From Hansfordia pulvinata (taxonomy: Eukaryota > Ascomycota > Sordariomycetes > Xylariales), in the NCBI GenBank assembly GCA_006538405.1, contig BJKQ01000002.1:3658001-3722000 (forward strand): 64,000 nucleotides of DNA. Reading direction: 5' to 3'. The position numbers and the translations under genes were made by a program. This document shows positions 1-11,268 of the stretch, piece after piece. The notes below the pieces were generated by a model, which had not been told where the DNA came from, did no database searches, and worked only from the letters and a program-made list of their open reading frames with translations. Each line of letters begins with the position of its first letter. Position 1 is the stretch's first letter.

Positions 1-92
1 GACCAGTCTCGGTAGGGGTTGGCAAAGTCGACGTGGTAGCCGGCCGGCGCCTCCATCATCACCTCCACTCCTTGCACCACCGGGAACGACAT
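1..92 (-). CDS. 5' end of a gene running off the window, possibly a rhodopsin-like integral membrane protein
   Basis: An ATG on the minus strand at 92 opens a frame with no stop to the window edge, giving about 30 residues. The visible peptide contains a Pro-Ala-Gly-Tyr-His-Val-Asp-Phe-Ala-Asn-Pro stretch. Many fungal integral membrane proteins of the SAT4/rhodopsin-like family begin with such a Pro-Gly ... Asn-Pro lead before the first helix. That resemblance is from memory and is the only evidence. No membrane helix is visible in this fragment. Confidence 0.45.
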   Translation of the reverse strand, partial: MSFPVVQGVEVMMEAPAGYHVDFANPYRDW

Positions 93-489
93 GGCGAGAA
101 GGGCGTTGGCGAGGGATGTGTGTGGTGGTGCTGGTGCCAGGCTTGATGGTGATGCCAGACGGGGCTTCTTACCATCCAAGAGGCCGCGTTCCCAGCCCGA
201 TCCAGTGAGGGCTCTCTCTCTCTCTCTCGCTATTGTCCGAAGGGTTGGGGGAGGTGCGAGTATGGTTGTCGAAGCGTGCGTTCCAATGTTCCACCGCCGA
301 GAGAGGAATATGGCTTACTCGTATGGGGCTCGAGAGAGAACGCGTATCGGCGTTGCGTTTCCTTAAATCAATCGAGATGACTGTCTGTCAGCTCATGCAG
401 TACTCGTAGTCTTGTTCAAGAGTACAGGACAAGGCCACTACAGTGTCAATTACCAGCCGAGAGACGTACGAGTCTGTGGGCTGGACCAC

Positions 490-490
<1 letters not shown>

Positions 491-525
<35 letters not shown>
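491..525. repeat. (AC)n microsatellite
   Basis: About 17 uninterrupted AC units in a gene-free spacer. Confidence 0.95.
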
Positions 526-532
<7 letters not shown>

Positions 533-807
533 TGCGGAAAGAGAGCGAGGGAGGGAAGCGTTTGACAGCGGGGGTGGGCTCGCTCCCGGCATCTTCGAAC
601 AGAATACATGCATGATGCATGTAAGATGCAGCGGGGCGGTGGAAGAGACCTCCCGCCGCCACGCGATCCGCCTCCCAGGAGGACATGAGCCGTGGGCTGG
701 GCTGGGCTGCTTCTCCCCATATCTCGAACAAGGCAAGCCAGGCTGCCCGGCCTCAGGTCAGGAGGGGATGGATGGTATGGTACGAGTATCCGTAGAGTAT
801 GGCAGTC

Positions 808-823
808 AGAGAGAGAGAGAGAG
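808..823. repeat. (AG)n microsatellite
   Basis: Eight AG units, gene-free spacer. Confidence 0.85.
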
Positions 824-2767
824 GGCTCTCGTGCAGACACACCCCGGCTCATGGCCCGGGTTCACATCCCCGGTGGACAAGCGATTCTTCGAGCCGTTGG
901 GGCCGCAGGGGGGAAACAACCTGGTTCATTACCGGCATTCGTAAGGGTGCGGCAGCACGTTCCACACAGAACAGGGGCAGGGAGGTCGGGACAGGCGACT
1001 CGGGGTGATGTGCGAGTATCGTACACGCCCCACGAGGCACGAGATGGCGGCCCTGTGCCCTGGGCCACGAGTATGCAGTTGGATCTTTAAATTTTGCCTG
1101 CTTAGGTGGTATTCTGATGTTACCATGAGAGAGAGAACACTCAGTTTAGTCTATAACACTCTAAGAAGCAACCGGCAACTCACCCCACCGCAACCGCAAC
1201 CGCAACAGTAACAGCAACTCCCACTACTGCTACGACAACAATGACAATAACAACAACAACAACCACTACGACTACGCGTACTACTGACCAAGCAAATTCC
1301 CCGGCGTGATCGCTCCCCGACCCTTGCGAGCTGGGACCCTGGGCCGTGTCCACCGTCAAGTGGGCAAGCGTGGCCAGCTCTACCAGCAACTCCACCTATA
1401 AGAGGGGCTCCGTTTGGTGGTGGGTGGATGGGTGGGTGGTCCGTCGGGCGGTGCGGGCATAACGGCGGCTAACTTATTTACGAGTAGCCAGCCCCGTTCG
1501 AGATCAGCTACGGCCGCCGTCAGAACACGCGAGGACTCTCTAACCTGAGTAGGGACTCTCGACCGTGGCCTGCCCTGGCTCTGCCCTGGCTCTGCCCTTG
1601 TCTTCCGCGTCCTCCGCGCGCAGCCCTGACCGACGAGATTGCTTACGAGTACGTATCTGTGCTCCGTCAGACAGACTCGCGTGCGTACAAGTGAGTATTC
1701 GTACGAGTTCTCGCACGCAAGGAGTCTCCGTTGATGCAGAGGCAGACCCGCGGAACCTTCCGTGCTCAGTCGCGGGTCATGTGCGGCGCAGCTTCAGCCG
1801 CGCGAAAAAAGTCTTCAAGCTGCCTCGCGGCGACCCGTTCTCAACTCCATCGAGCACGCACCGTACGAGCACGGATGCCTTACTCCGTACTCTGTGAGAT
1901 CACCAGTGGTTCTCCTTCATGGAGATTGGGTGCTTACCTGCCACGGCCAGGACTCAACCAGATGACCACCCGCCAGAGAGCACATCAAGAAGCCCTTGCC
2001 GGCATATTCCGAGTGCACTGTCAAACGGAAGACAAGAGAACTCGCGAACCTGCGCAGCGTCGCGTCTCACTGGAGACTCTCCAGATTGGCTGGGCCCGGC
2101 GACTGATGAGCAATGCCGGCTTTCACCAGCGTTGTACGAACACCCGCATTGATCGCATGGCATGGCATGTTCTGCAACCCGAACCCCTGCCGACACCCCG
2201 GCCACAGAAGCACTGCCGGGGACAATGAAGACGGGAACGAGTCATTGCCAAGTCCCCGAGATTGGGGCCTGACTTTGTTGTGCGTCGTGGCGACAGAGCC
2301 CCTCCCTTCCCCCCCCCCAACGTACCCCTATTTTGCGTTTGCAACTGCACAAGCTCGAAGCGATTACTCGTGTCTCGTGCGTCCGGGGGGCGAACAAGAA
2401 AAAAGGAAAGAAAGAGGGCGATAGAAGAAAAGGGGGAAAAAAGGGAGCGAGGTGGGGAGAGACGCCTGCAAACCGGGCAGGGGGCAGTTATCATCGCTCG
2501 TAACCGCCATCTCTGTCTCTGTCTCTCTCACACACACCCTCTATCTCTGCCCCTCTCTGCTTCTTAACTACGAGAGGCACCTTATTAGCTACCTACGGAT
2601 AAAAACCACTGGCAATGGTAATATCCAAACATGGGGCCGGCAATTTCGCAGCTGCAGCACGTGGCATTGCCCGTGCCCGCCCGGAGGCCCGGGTCCTCCA
2701 CAACCCCGGACCAGGGCCCCATCTTCTTCAGCTCAGCTCGACCTGGAATGATTGAATAATGACTAGG

Positions 2768-2781
2768 TACGAGTACTCGTA
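2768..2781. repeat. 14-bp perfect palindrome TACGAGTACTCGTA
   Basis: Two head-to-head copies of the recurrent octamer TACGAGTA sharing their central TA, about 190 bases upstream of the FAD-oxidase start. It reads the same on both strands. Confidence 0.8.
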
Positions 2782-2867
2782 GTGACTGCCGTGGGTTTTA
2801 TTTATCTCGTTTGTGCAATGCTTCCGGCCTCTTTCCCTATCGTTTCGTTCTGCTCCCGGCAGCCGTT

Positions 2868-2896
2868 TGTGACTCGAGACCGTCTGTGACTCGAGA
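2868..2896 (+). promoter_or_regulatory. Twin TGTGACTCGAGA elements upstream of the FAD oxidase
   Basis: The 12-mer TGTGACTCGAGA occurs at 2868-2879 and again at 2885-2896, 17 bases apart, 78 to 106 bases before the ATG at 2974. Each holds TGACTC (six of seven bases of the Gcn4/CPC1 site TGACTCA) and a CTCGAG palindrome. Exact duplication at promoter distance suggests a binding site. The factor is not known. Confidence 0.4.
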
Positions 2897-2973
2897 GAGA
2901 GAGATTCCAACCTCAACGTCAAGCCAAGCCAGCCAGCCAGTCACACCGTCACGCAGCTTCCCTGTTTCCAGCC

Positions 2974-4873
2974 ATGAAGGGCTTCACCGTCGCTGCGCCG
3001 GCGTTTGCCGCGCTGATCTCGCCCTCTGCGGCCGCCGCCTCATCCGACTCTTGCGTATGTTTTGCTTTTTTTATTTGGTTTTCTTTTTCTCTCTGCCTTT
3101 GTGTCTATCTCTCTGTCACTTTCAGCTCGCCAGCCTGAAACGTCCCCCATGCCGTCGTTGATTCTTCCCCTCCCCTTCCTCCCTCCTGTCATTGTCCCTA
3201 CCTAGGTAGTAATGCTCATCTCTCGTGCGTCGTGATATAGTGTGATGCTCTGGCCAGCGCGGGACTCAAGGTGCTGCGGCCCGGCAGCCAGTCGTACAGC
3301 AAGCGCGATGCTTCGTACTTCTCCGTGTCGGCGCAGCTCAGCCCGTCGTGCATCGCGCAGCCCAAGGACACGGCGCAGGTGTCGACCGCCGTCAAGACGC
3401 TCAAGCACTCGGCCTGCAACTGGGCCGTCCGCGGCGGCGGTCACATGACCTGGGCCGGTGCCTCTGACAGTACGTTCCTTCCTCTTTTCACGGATTCTAC
3501 CTTGCACAAGGCACTTGGCTTCCCACCTTCACCTTCCCGAACCTTGCTGGATACCTACCTTACCTTGTGTAACTTGCCTCAAGTCACATGGGAATGGAAG
3601 GTACCTACCTTACCTAGGTATCTTGAGGCACTTGCCTAATGGAAGTGCCTGCTTACCACACGATTTACATCATGTACTGATTTGCTGTTCTACAGTCCAC
3701 CAGGGCGTCACGCTCGACATGGGCCTGATGAAGGACATCACGTACTCGGCCGCCCACCAGGTGGCCAGCATCGGCGCCGGGTCCCTGTGGGCCGACGTCT
3801 ACGAGGAGCTCGAGAAGTACGGCGTGACGGCGCCCGGCGGCCGCTCGTCGCAGGTGGGCGTCGCCGGCTTCCTCATGGGCGGCGGCAACAACTTCTTCAG
3901 CGCCGACGTGGGCCTGGGCTGCGACAACGTCGTCAACTTCGAGGTCGTCCTGGCCGACGGGCGGGTCGTCAACGCCAATCGCGCCGCCCACGCCGACCTG
4001 CACAAGGCCCTCAAGGGCGGCATGGGCACCAACTTCGGCGTCGTCACCCGCTTCGACCTGGCGACGGTCGCCTCGGTCGACATGTGGGGCGGCCAGACCG
4101 TCTACCCGACCAACACGACGGACCAGCACATCGCCGCCTACGTCGACTGGGTCGACAACATCCGCAGCTACCCCTCGGGCAACGCCGTCACCTTCTGGGC
4201 CTACTCGCCCGCCGCCGGCACCGTCATCTCGCAGGCCCTGCAGGACACGTCCAACCGCGCTTGGGCCCCGGCCTACGACCGCTTCCGCGCCATCGGCCCC
4301 ATGGTCTCCAACACGACCCGCCACGGCTCCCACCTCAACATGACCCAGGAGCTCGACGAGCCCCTCGGCTACCGCCAGGTCTGGGTCACCCTGACCGGCC
4401 GCAACGACGCCCGCTTCATCCGCCGCGCCGTCGAGGCCCAGACCGCCTTCATCGAGGGCTGGAAGGCCGCCCACGGCCCCAACTTCCTCAACTACATCAC
4501 CTTCCAGGCCATGGAGCGCCAGATCTTCGAGCACGGCGCCCTCAAGGGCGGCAACGTCCTCGGCATGGACCGCGTCGCCGACAACGCCATCCTCTTCCAG
4601 ATGCAGCACATGGTCAAGACGGCCGACCAGGAGGCCGACGCCCGCCGCCAGATGCGCGCCATGGCCGACGAGCTGCGCGACTACTACGTCGCCCAGGACG
4701 TCCACGTCGACTGGGTCTACATGGGCTACGCCGACGGCTCCCAGGACCCCCTGAGCTCCTACGGCCCCGACAACGTCAAGTTCCTCAAGCGGGTCGCCGC
4801 CAAGTACGACCCGGAGGGCGTCTTCCAGAAGCGGGTTCCCGGCGGCTTCAAGATCTCCAAGGCTACCTCGTGA
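2974..4873 (+). CDS. Secreted FAD-binding (berberine bridge-type) oxidase
   Basis: Three exons, 2974-3054, 3241-3469 and 3696-4873, give 495 residues. Both introns have GT-AG ends (GTATGT and GTACGT donors). Residues 1 to about 22 form a signal peptide, which supports this start. The RGGGH motif at 91-95 supplies His95, the expected covalent attachment site for FAD in the PCMH/FAD_binding_4 domain. A Gly-rich flavin-binding segment follows at about 151-169. The C-terminal 50 residues match the BBE domain (YGPDNVKFLK ... KYDPEGVFQ). These enzymes oxidise alcohols, sugars or secondary metabolites with O2. In bicovalent members a Cys sits in the GGRC motif; here the segment is GGRSS, with Ser154 at that site, so single attachment is inferred. 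Substrate unknown. Both introns contain the palindrome TACCTAGGTA. Confidence 0.93.
3199..3208. repeat. TACCTAGGTA palindrome in intron 1 of the FAD oxidase
   Basis: Perfect 10-bp palindrome. An identical copy lies in intron 2 of the same gene at 3611-3620. Confidence 0.75.
3611..3620. repeat. TACCTAGGTA palindrome in intron 2 of the FAD oxidase
   Basis: Second copy, flanked by further CTACCT words, inside a 226-base intron. Confidence 0.75.
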
Positions 4874-5492
4874 GGAGAGAGAGGCCCTTTAGAGTTGGGA
4901 AATTCCCACACGTCACACGTCCCAGTCCTCTCCATTGAGCTGTCTGGCGATACGCATTCCGGCGCTGCTGCGCCCGAAAAACAAAACCATTGCATCGGAA
5001 ATGGGCGCCCTTGGATTTATTTCCCTTTCATTTTGTATATATTCTAGCATGGTTTCTAATTTTATTCCCAATGACGAGGGCGTTCTCCATTTGAGGGTGG
5101 AGTGGAAAGTACCTACACCTGCCTACCGGTAGTCCAGCAAGTACGAGTGGCGTAAAGTGAATGTAGACCAAACGAGATGAACACTCTAGTTAGTTCCTTG
5201 CAAACACTGCAGCTGTGTGAGATAAGGAGAGCCCATGGCTTATTCGTCTGAGCCTCCGCTAAAGAAACGAATCCCATCACCTTTCTCTGGAAGTCAAAGC
5301 GCAGCCCAGGGCTGAGCTGCTGCTGCTGCTTCTGCTTCTGTAGCACAACCTCCCACTGTGGGCCCGGGCAGTTAGCGGCCGCGTTTAGCCCTGGAAGCGT
5401 TCCAGGGCGGGCGGGATGCGGGCGGGCACCACCGCGGCGGGCTGAGATTGGTGCTCCCCGCCCCGGAGCCAATCCCCCCCACCTCCTGTCTC

Positions 5493-5527
<35 letters not shown>

Positions 5528-5727
5528 GATAGCAACCGCCTTAACCTCCTCTGTCAGCTTGGCCCCGCCACCTCTCCGTCGGGCGTTCAACCTCACCTCT
5601 GCCTCTCTGCCCGATTCTGGCAGACGCGTACGACCGGCTCTTCACGCGCCTGTCTCTGACTCCTGGCAGCCGGCCTCGGCCATCCCACCCCTCCCCCACG
5701 GCGCAACACCTCCCCCATCCGCCCACC
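4874..5727. other. Spacer: 3' flank of the oxidase and 5' region of twinfilin
   Basis: No gene seen. The downstream half is CT-rich on the plus strand, as is common in 5' untranslated regions of strongly expressed fungal genes. It contains the TCTG repeat and long pyrimidine tracts leading to the ATG at 5728. Confidence 0.5.
5493..5528 (+). repeat. (TCTG)9 tetranucleotide repeat
   Basis: Nine perfect units ending 199 bases before the twinfilin ATG, probably within or near its 5' untranslated region. The same repeat in the same orientation lies upstream of the PL4 lyase at 20141-20171. Confidence 0.95.
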
Positions 5728-6824
5728 ATGCAGTCCGGCATCTCGGTCTCCAAGGAGCTCGACGCCGACTTCCAGAAGCTCCTTTCTGCCCCCGACTCCT
5801 TCGCCCTGCTCGTCACCATCGAGTCTGAGTCCCTCAAGCCGAAAGCCTTTCTCTCCAAGACCGGCGCCGACTTTGCCGCCAACCTCTCCCAGCTCGACCC
5901 CTACGTCAAGCCCGACGAGCCCCTCTACGTCCTGCTGCGCCGCCATGACGACGCCCCCCGCCTCGTCGCCGTCTCCTACGTCCCCGACGCCGCCAAGGTG
6001 CGCCAGAAGATGCTCTTCGCCTCCACCCGCCTGACGCTCGTCCGCGAGCTCGGCTCCGAGCACTTCCGCGAGACCATCTTCACCACCACCCCGGAGGAGC
6101 TCGGCCCCGCCGGCTTCGTCAAGCACGACCGCCACGTCGAGCTCGACGCCCCGCTGACCGAGGAGGAGCGCACCCTGGGCGAGGTCAAGCGCGCCGAGGC
6201 CGAGGCCGGCGCCGGCACCGGCGTCCGGGAGATCCACCTCAGCAAGAACATGAACATGCCCATCGCCGCCGACGCCCTCGCCGCCATGTCCGAGCTGGGC
6301 CGCGGCGAGGGAGCCGGCGTGGTGATTTTGGTGAGTTAACTCCCCTGGTCACGCACCCCCGGAGAAGAAGAGCAAAGAAAAACCCCCGTTGCGAAACCCT
6401 GACTGATCCCCGCTCCCCGTCGCTGCGCCAGAAAATCAACCGTGGGACGGAGCACGTCGAGCTCGACCCCACTTCGGCCGCCCCCTCCACCGTCGACGAC
6501 CTTGCGACCGCCATCCCCGCCGACGAGCCCCGCTTCACCTTCTTCCGGTACACCCACACGCACGAGGGCTCCGAGAGCAGCCCGGTCGTCTTCTTCTACT
6601 CGTGCCCCGCCGCCGCCGGCCGCGAGATCAAGTACCGCATGATGTACCCGCTGATGAAGCGCGCCGTCCTGACGGTGGCCGAGTCGGAGGCCGGTATCCA
6701 GGTGGAGAAGAAGTTCGACGTCGAGGAGACCAACGAGATCAGCGACAAGCTGGTCCTGGCCGACCTGCACCCGCAAGCCGAGGTGAAGACGGGTTTCAGG
6801 AGACCCAAGAGGCCTGGTAGGTGA
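5728..6824 (+). CDS. twf1: Twinfilin, ADF-homology actin-monomer-binding protein
   Basis: Two exons, 5728-6330 and 6432-6824, encode 331 residues. The 101-base intron has GTGAGT/CAG ends. The protein starts with MQSGISVSKEL, typical of fungal twinfilins. It carries two ADF-H domains: residues about 5-135, and about 170-305 (from REIHLSKNM to the MMYPLMKRAVL helix). The short basic tail (RRPKRPGR) corresponds to the capping-protein-binding tail of the family. Twinfilin sequesters ADP-G-actin and promotes uncapping and depolymerisation at filament ends in cortical actin patches. Length is normal and no motif is broken. The gene is convergent with the mitochondrial carrier, with 397 bases between stops. 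Confidence 0.93.
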
Positions 6825-7221
6825 ATGACGAAATCGGCGACTAGAGCGGTGCGCGGAGTGGCGTTCACACCTCGTTTCGCCCTCGCCATGCGATCGGCGG
6901 GTACCCTTTGGGAGAGAGAGAGAGAGAGAGAGCAATGCGACATCCTGCATGCTGCCAGCGATTCTCGAATCCGATCACGATCCTCTACACTTTGAATGCA
7001 GTGCCATTGCGACGTGAATGCTTCTAACTACAACGGCGGATCCACCCGTCGCGAGACCAAGTACGACATGCCACGGAAAATCAAATCCCACAAAACAGAC
7101 GTCCGGTTAACGGCCCTATATGCGCAGCCCGGCCACTCGCCCTATATCCACACTCGCCCTATACCCAAGACACAGCAACGTCAGTCCTCGCCTCGCTTCG
7201 CCTCGCCTCGCCCGCCTTATC
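6825..7221. other. Shared 3' spacer between twinfilin and the carrier
   Basis: About 400 bases between two convergent stops, with a (GA)n run at 6912-6932. No gene seen. Confidence 0.6.
6912..6932. repeat. (GA)n microsatellite
   Basis: About ten GA units in the twinfilin 3' flank. Confidence 0.9.
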
Positions 7222-8675
7222 TCACTCCTCGTACTTGCCTCCGGTCAAAAAATTGGAACCGCTCTTCTCCAGCCTGTCCTTGAGATACTCGTAGACGGTG
7301 AAGGTGACCGCCTGGCCCGGCGCGACCCGCATGATGCGGGGCGTGATGCCCTTGTAGAAAGCGTGGAAGCCTTCTTGTCTGTGAAGGTTCGCGTTTTCCT
7401 GGTCAGCAAGTGTCGGCGGCGAATAACGCGACAGAGGGGAAGGGGGCGGCAGCCACATGTGAAGTACGACTGGGCACGGACAACAAAAAATCAAGCCCAC
7501 GTACCGGAACATGTCGCGCGCGATGGCGGTGATGCGCTGGAGGGCGCTGACGCCGGGTTCGGCGGGGGTCTTTTGCAGGCGGGTCTTGATGGTGTCGATG
7601 GGGGCGTTGCTGAGGGGGCCCATGGCGCCGCTGACGAGGCCGATGACGGTGGTCTGCCAGCTGGGCAGGGAGGAGGGGGCCGCCTCCGCCGCCGCCGCCG
7701 CCGAGCCGGCGCCGCCCTGGTCCTTCTTCTGCCGGTGCCAGCGCAGCAGGGCCTCCTTGAAGTAGGTGTAGGCGGTGAAGTTGACGGCCTGGTTGCTGCC
7801 CTGGCGCAGGGCGGTCAGGCTGACGCCGCGGTAGAGGGCGCCGGCGCCCTCCTCGCGGGCGACGGTGTAGGCGGCGTGGGCGGCGTTGCGGTACTTGGGC
7901 ACGTCGAGCGGGTCGGCCATGCTGTGGTGCTGGGCCTGCAGGCGGATCTTGACCACCTCCATGGGCGTGACCACGGCCACGGCCTCGGTCACCCCCGCCG
8001 CCAAGCCCGCCAGGAAGGTGGCCGACCCGGAAACGGAGCCCGTCGCGGGGTCGGCCAGCCCCTGCTTGTAGGCCTCGAACGAGGTGAAGCGGATGGCCAT
8101 CTTGGGCACGATGCCCGTCAGCACGGCGCCCAGCCCCTTGTACAGGCCCAGCGGCGTCTCGCGCCGGACTATCTCGGCCCCCGTCCCGACGAACCCGCGC
8201 TTCGGCGCCCCGGGGGCCCGCGCCCGCCGGGAGAGCTGCATGCGCACTTTTATCGTGTCTGTTTGAGTTTAAGGGGGAATGGGGGGCGTGTTAGTCAAAT
8301 TTCCCACTTCTTGTTTTCCCTTTTCTCTCTCTCTCTCTCTCTCCTCTGTGCCTCGGTTGATGCGCTGGCAGAGGCGAAACGATGCTGCCGGTGCGACCTG
8401 GGCTTGGTGGGTAGGACAGGATAGGATAAGGGGGGAAAGGGGAGAGCGTTTCAACATACCTAGCGGGTGGCACGCCAGGGCCTCCATCATGCCTGCGCCG
8501 CCTCCGGCTGTGGGTGGGTGGTGATTCTCGTTAGCCCAGTAGTTTTTTTTTATTTCTTCTTCTTCTTCTGCGAGAACACGAGAGAAAAAAAAGAAGACAA
8601 AAAGGTCTTACCGATCAGGTTAACCGCCGCTGACGGCGGCGCCTTGCCGTCCTTGCCCGCGACCTTGGTTGCCAT
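7222..8675 (-). CDS. acuL: Mitochondrial succinate-fumarate carrier (SFC1/AcuL type)
   Basis: Four exons on the minus strand, 8675-8612, 8507-8460, 8258-7505 and 7378-7222, give 340 residues. The protein has the three-fold mitochondrial carrier repeat. Each repeat shows the Px[DE]xx[KR] signature: PLDTIK (split by intron 2, whose removal restores the Asp), PMEVVK and PIDTIK. The N-terminal GGGAGMMEALACHPLD and the segment GLYKGLGAVLTGIVPKMAIR closely match fungal AcuL and yeast Sfc1/Acr1. It sits in the inner membrane and exchanges cytosolic succinate for matrix fumarate, linking the glyoxylate cycle to gluconeogenesis on acetate or fatty acids. An AATAAAAG box lies about 75 bases upstream of the start. 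A Gly/Ala-rich insert (about GGAGSAAAAAEAA) lies between repeats 2 and 3. All motifs intact. Confidence 0.92.
8324..8342. repeat. (CT)n run in carrier intron 2
   Basis: Nine CT units inside the intron 8459-8259. Confidence 0.8.
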
Positions 8676-10530
8676 TGCGCTTCCCTTGTTTCTGTGACCT
8701 TTCTTCTTTCAAGAAAAATATCTGTTTCCAATGGCTCTCCCCCTCCTTTTATTCCCCGTAGTGGAGGTATTGTCTGGCTCGCGCCGAGGCCGAGGGCGAG
8801 AAGTTATCGGAACCGCCGGAGGTGTGAAGAGAATCTCGACCTGGCAATGGGGCGGTCGGGGTTTTTTTTTCCCCCTTTCTTTCTTATTTCCGAGAAACAC
8901 CGATGGGTGCCGGCCGCGATACGGCTTGGCTGACAGGACAACGGCCTGTAGAAAAAGGGGGATGCGGCTCTGTAGCTTTTGAGGGGACCGGGCTGCGTCG
9001 AGGTTGGTGAAAACGGAGGAAATGGATGTATCGATGGGGCTTTTCGGCGGCGAGGTCTCGTCTCGGGTACGATGATCGTGTGGTGTGGAGAGTGAAGAGC
9101 CGTGTTAAGGGGAAGCAGCGGCGCCGGCAGAAGCAGACTGACAGGCGCGGATGTCCCTCGCGAGAGCGGATTGGGCTTGCTGCTTTTATCACGGGGAATG
9201 GAGGACGAGGCTAAACGGAGAGTGATCCGTCACAGGGTTCGTGAAAGGGGAAGAGACGGGGGGGGGAGGGAGGGAGTATAATAAGCAGCCGAGTAAGTGG
9301 GCGCGAAGAGGAGGGGAGGGAAGGGGGAAAGCTCCCTTTTGTGATTTTCTACGGGCGTGGCCGCGGAGGCAAGTGACGTGACTCCCCAGGAAGCATTGGG
9401 AAGCACGTGTAAGCGCGGCCATGGTGCAGGTGTCGAGCGAGAAACCGAAGGCCATCAGCGAGTACAGGTGCTCGGCATGACGGGGATGGGCCCTCCCTCT
9501 CTGCGAGTGTTGCGCCTGCGGGAGACAACCATTGTTACCGGCGTAGTGCAGTCGAGTTATTCTCTCTGTCCCAGGTAGGTAGGTTGGTACACACATGTAC
9601 GTATCTCTCTCCATCTCTTGGTCACAGCCGAGCGCGAAACCCGCGGCTCGTGTAAGTCAGGGCCGTAGAGGGTGAGTGGGTGGGAAATAGCCCAGTTAGG
9701 TACGTAACGGCGGCGGCGGACCGGGAGGGATAGGGTGACGGATGACGGATGGCGCGGCGGATCATCTTCGACGGCTGCTGGCCTTGCTGGCTGGCGGAAT
9801 CTTTGGTTCGCGGGCCCCCAGCAAGCTCCCTTCCACCCGGCACTTGACCCGGGATGGCCGCTCCATCTCACGGCGCCCGCCCGCTACTACTCGTGCAGAC
9901 ACAACAATAGCCGGCTCACTGGAGGGGGCGAGGTCGCGCGCGGTACCCATTGAAGCTTGTAGCCCACCTTGACGGAGTTTTGGGCCCCAGGGCTCCAAGG
10001 AGGGCTACTTGAGTTCCAGACTTGGGCGATGTCTCCGGTAGGCGTACCTGTATCCACGGATGAATGTAAAGAGAACCAACCGTACCGGGTACACGGTCGG
10101 TGCGGGTACTATCCCCGCCGCACCACCCGTCCACGTACGGTACGGTACATGCAGGTGTAGCCGGCCGGACTCGGCTCCGTCGCTGGTCCTCGGAGCTCTC
10201 AAGCGCGTACTCGTGCCTCGCCGAAAGCAACACGAGCAAGGCACGCATGAACATAAGCTCGTACCTACGGCCTACGCCTGCACCTTCAATGGCTCTGCAT
10301 GCACTGATGTATATACCAGGCAAACAACTTTCAGGTGGGCAGTGGATTTCCATGCGCATTGTCAGGCCCGAGAACTACTTGACACGCGGATGAGGTCTGC
10401 GCAGACCAATTTTGCGCAGCATGTAAAGCTACCGCTGCCCTCGGCCAAAGGGAACATCCTGTCTGGAGGTGAGCACCAGCAAGACATCCGCGGGGAAGCA
10501 TGGATGTGGGGGAACTGTATGTAGATTACC

Positions 10531-10555
10531 AGGTAGGTAGGTACCTTACCTACCT
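10531..10555. repeat. GGTAGGTA/TACCTACC near-palindrome
   Basis: Direct AGGT units run into their reverse complement, so the segment could form a short hairpin. It is one member of a window-wide family of such words. Confidence 0.6.
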
Positions 10556-10978
10556 CTCAATTAGCACGAGTACATTACCTCCAGACCGTGCCTGGTACCT
10601 CCCTCTGACACTCACACCTGAGGCTGCCCGATCCTGTGGCCGTCTGTCCCCGTCCGCTTAACCGACGCCCAGCCGAGCTCGTGATTCTGTGGGGTAACGG
10701 TCCGTCCGTCGTCCCGCGAGTGCGCGAGTGTACCACCCGGAGCAAAGGGAGCCAACCTACCTATACCTACCTACATAGTCGCGACGCAGAAAGACGACAA
10801 CAACGACGATGACAACGACGACGACAACAACAACTGCAGCCCTCCACCGCCTCCATTGGCTACTCGCGCGAATGTCCCCCCGATGTTGCCACCCTTCTGC
10901 CCCGGGCCGGAGGAGAACTGAACGTCGGTCCCTTGGGTAGGTAGGTACTAGGTAATCCACAAGATCGTCTGCCACGAA

Positions 10979-10988
10979 TAGGTACCTA
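10979..10988. repeat. TAGGTACCTA palindrome
   Basis: Perfect 10-bp palindrome, same word as at 52911-52920. Confidence 0.7.
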
Positions 10989-11251
10989 CATTCATGTCCG
11001 TCCCTCCCCACGCACTTCAGTCTCGAAATGTTCCCCCCAATCACATGAACATGAAGAATGCAACAGACGTAAAAGCCACGCACCTCAGCCAGGCACCGCA
11101 TGCGCGCGCACCCCAGGACAGACCGAACCAAAATTCATATACCAGTACCCGTAGAAGAGCCACCCCCAAGCCGACACACATCCACACGTCCCCGGCCGAG
11201 CGGCTATTCAGGATGCAAAGCGGCGGCCGGCTGCTCGTGCCAGACGCGCAA

Positions 11252-11268
11252 CCCCCCCCCCCCCCCCC
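11252..11268 (+). repeat. 17-base poly-C run
   Basis: Uninterrupted C tract in non-coding DNA, the longest G/C homopolymer noticed in the window. Confidence 0.95.

Larger units (their letters stand above)
93..2973. other. Gene-free region with simple repeats
   Basis: No supported gene in about 2.9 kb. It holds an (AC)n microsatellite at 491-525, an (AG)n run at 808-823, CAACCG and AAC/GAC repeats around 1188-1275, and many CT-rich tracts. TACGAGTA octamers occur at 401, 781, 1479, 1644 and 2768. Open frames here are short, rich in Arg/Ser/Pro and overlap on both strands, as expected of non-coding GC-rich DNA. Confidence 0.6.

Noticed and set aside
3665..4705. Long minus-strand open frame opposite the FAD oxidase
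   Set aside because: It lies antisense to a well-supported exon in GC-rich DNA, where the third-position bias leaves the opposite strand free of stops. The composition (Val/Gly/Asp/Arg) is artefactual.
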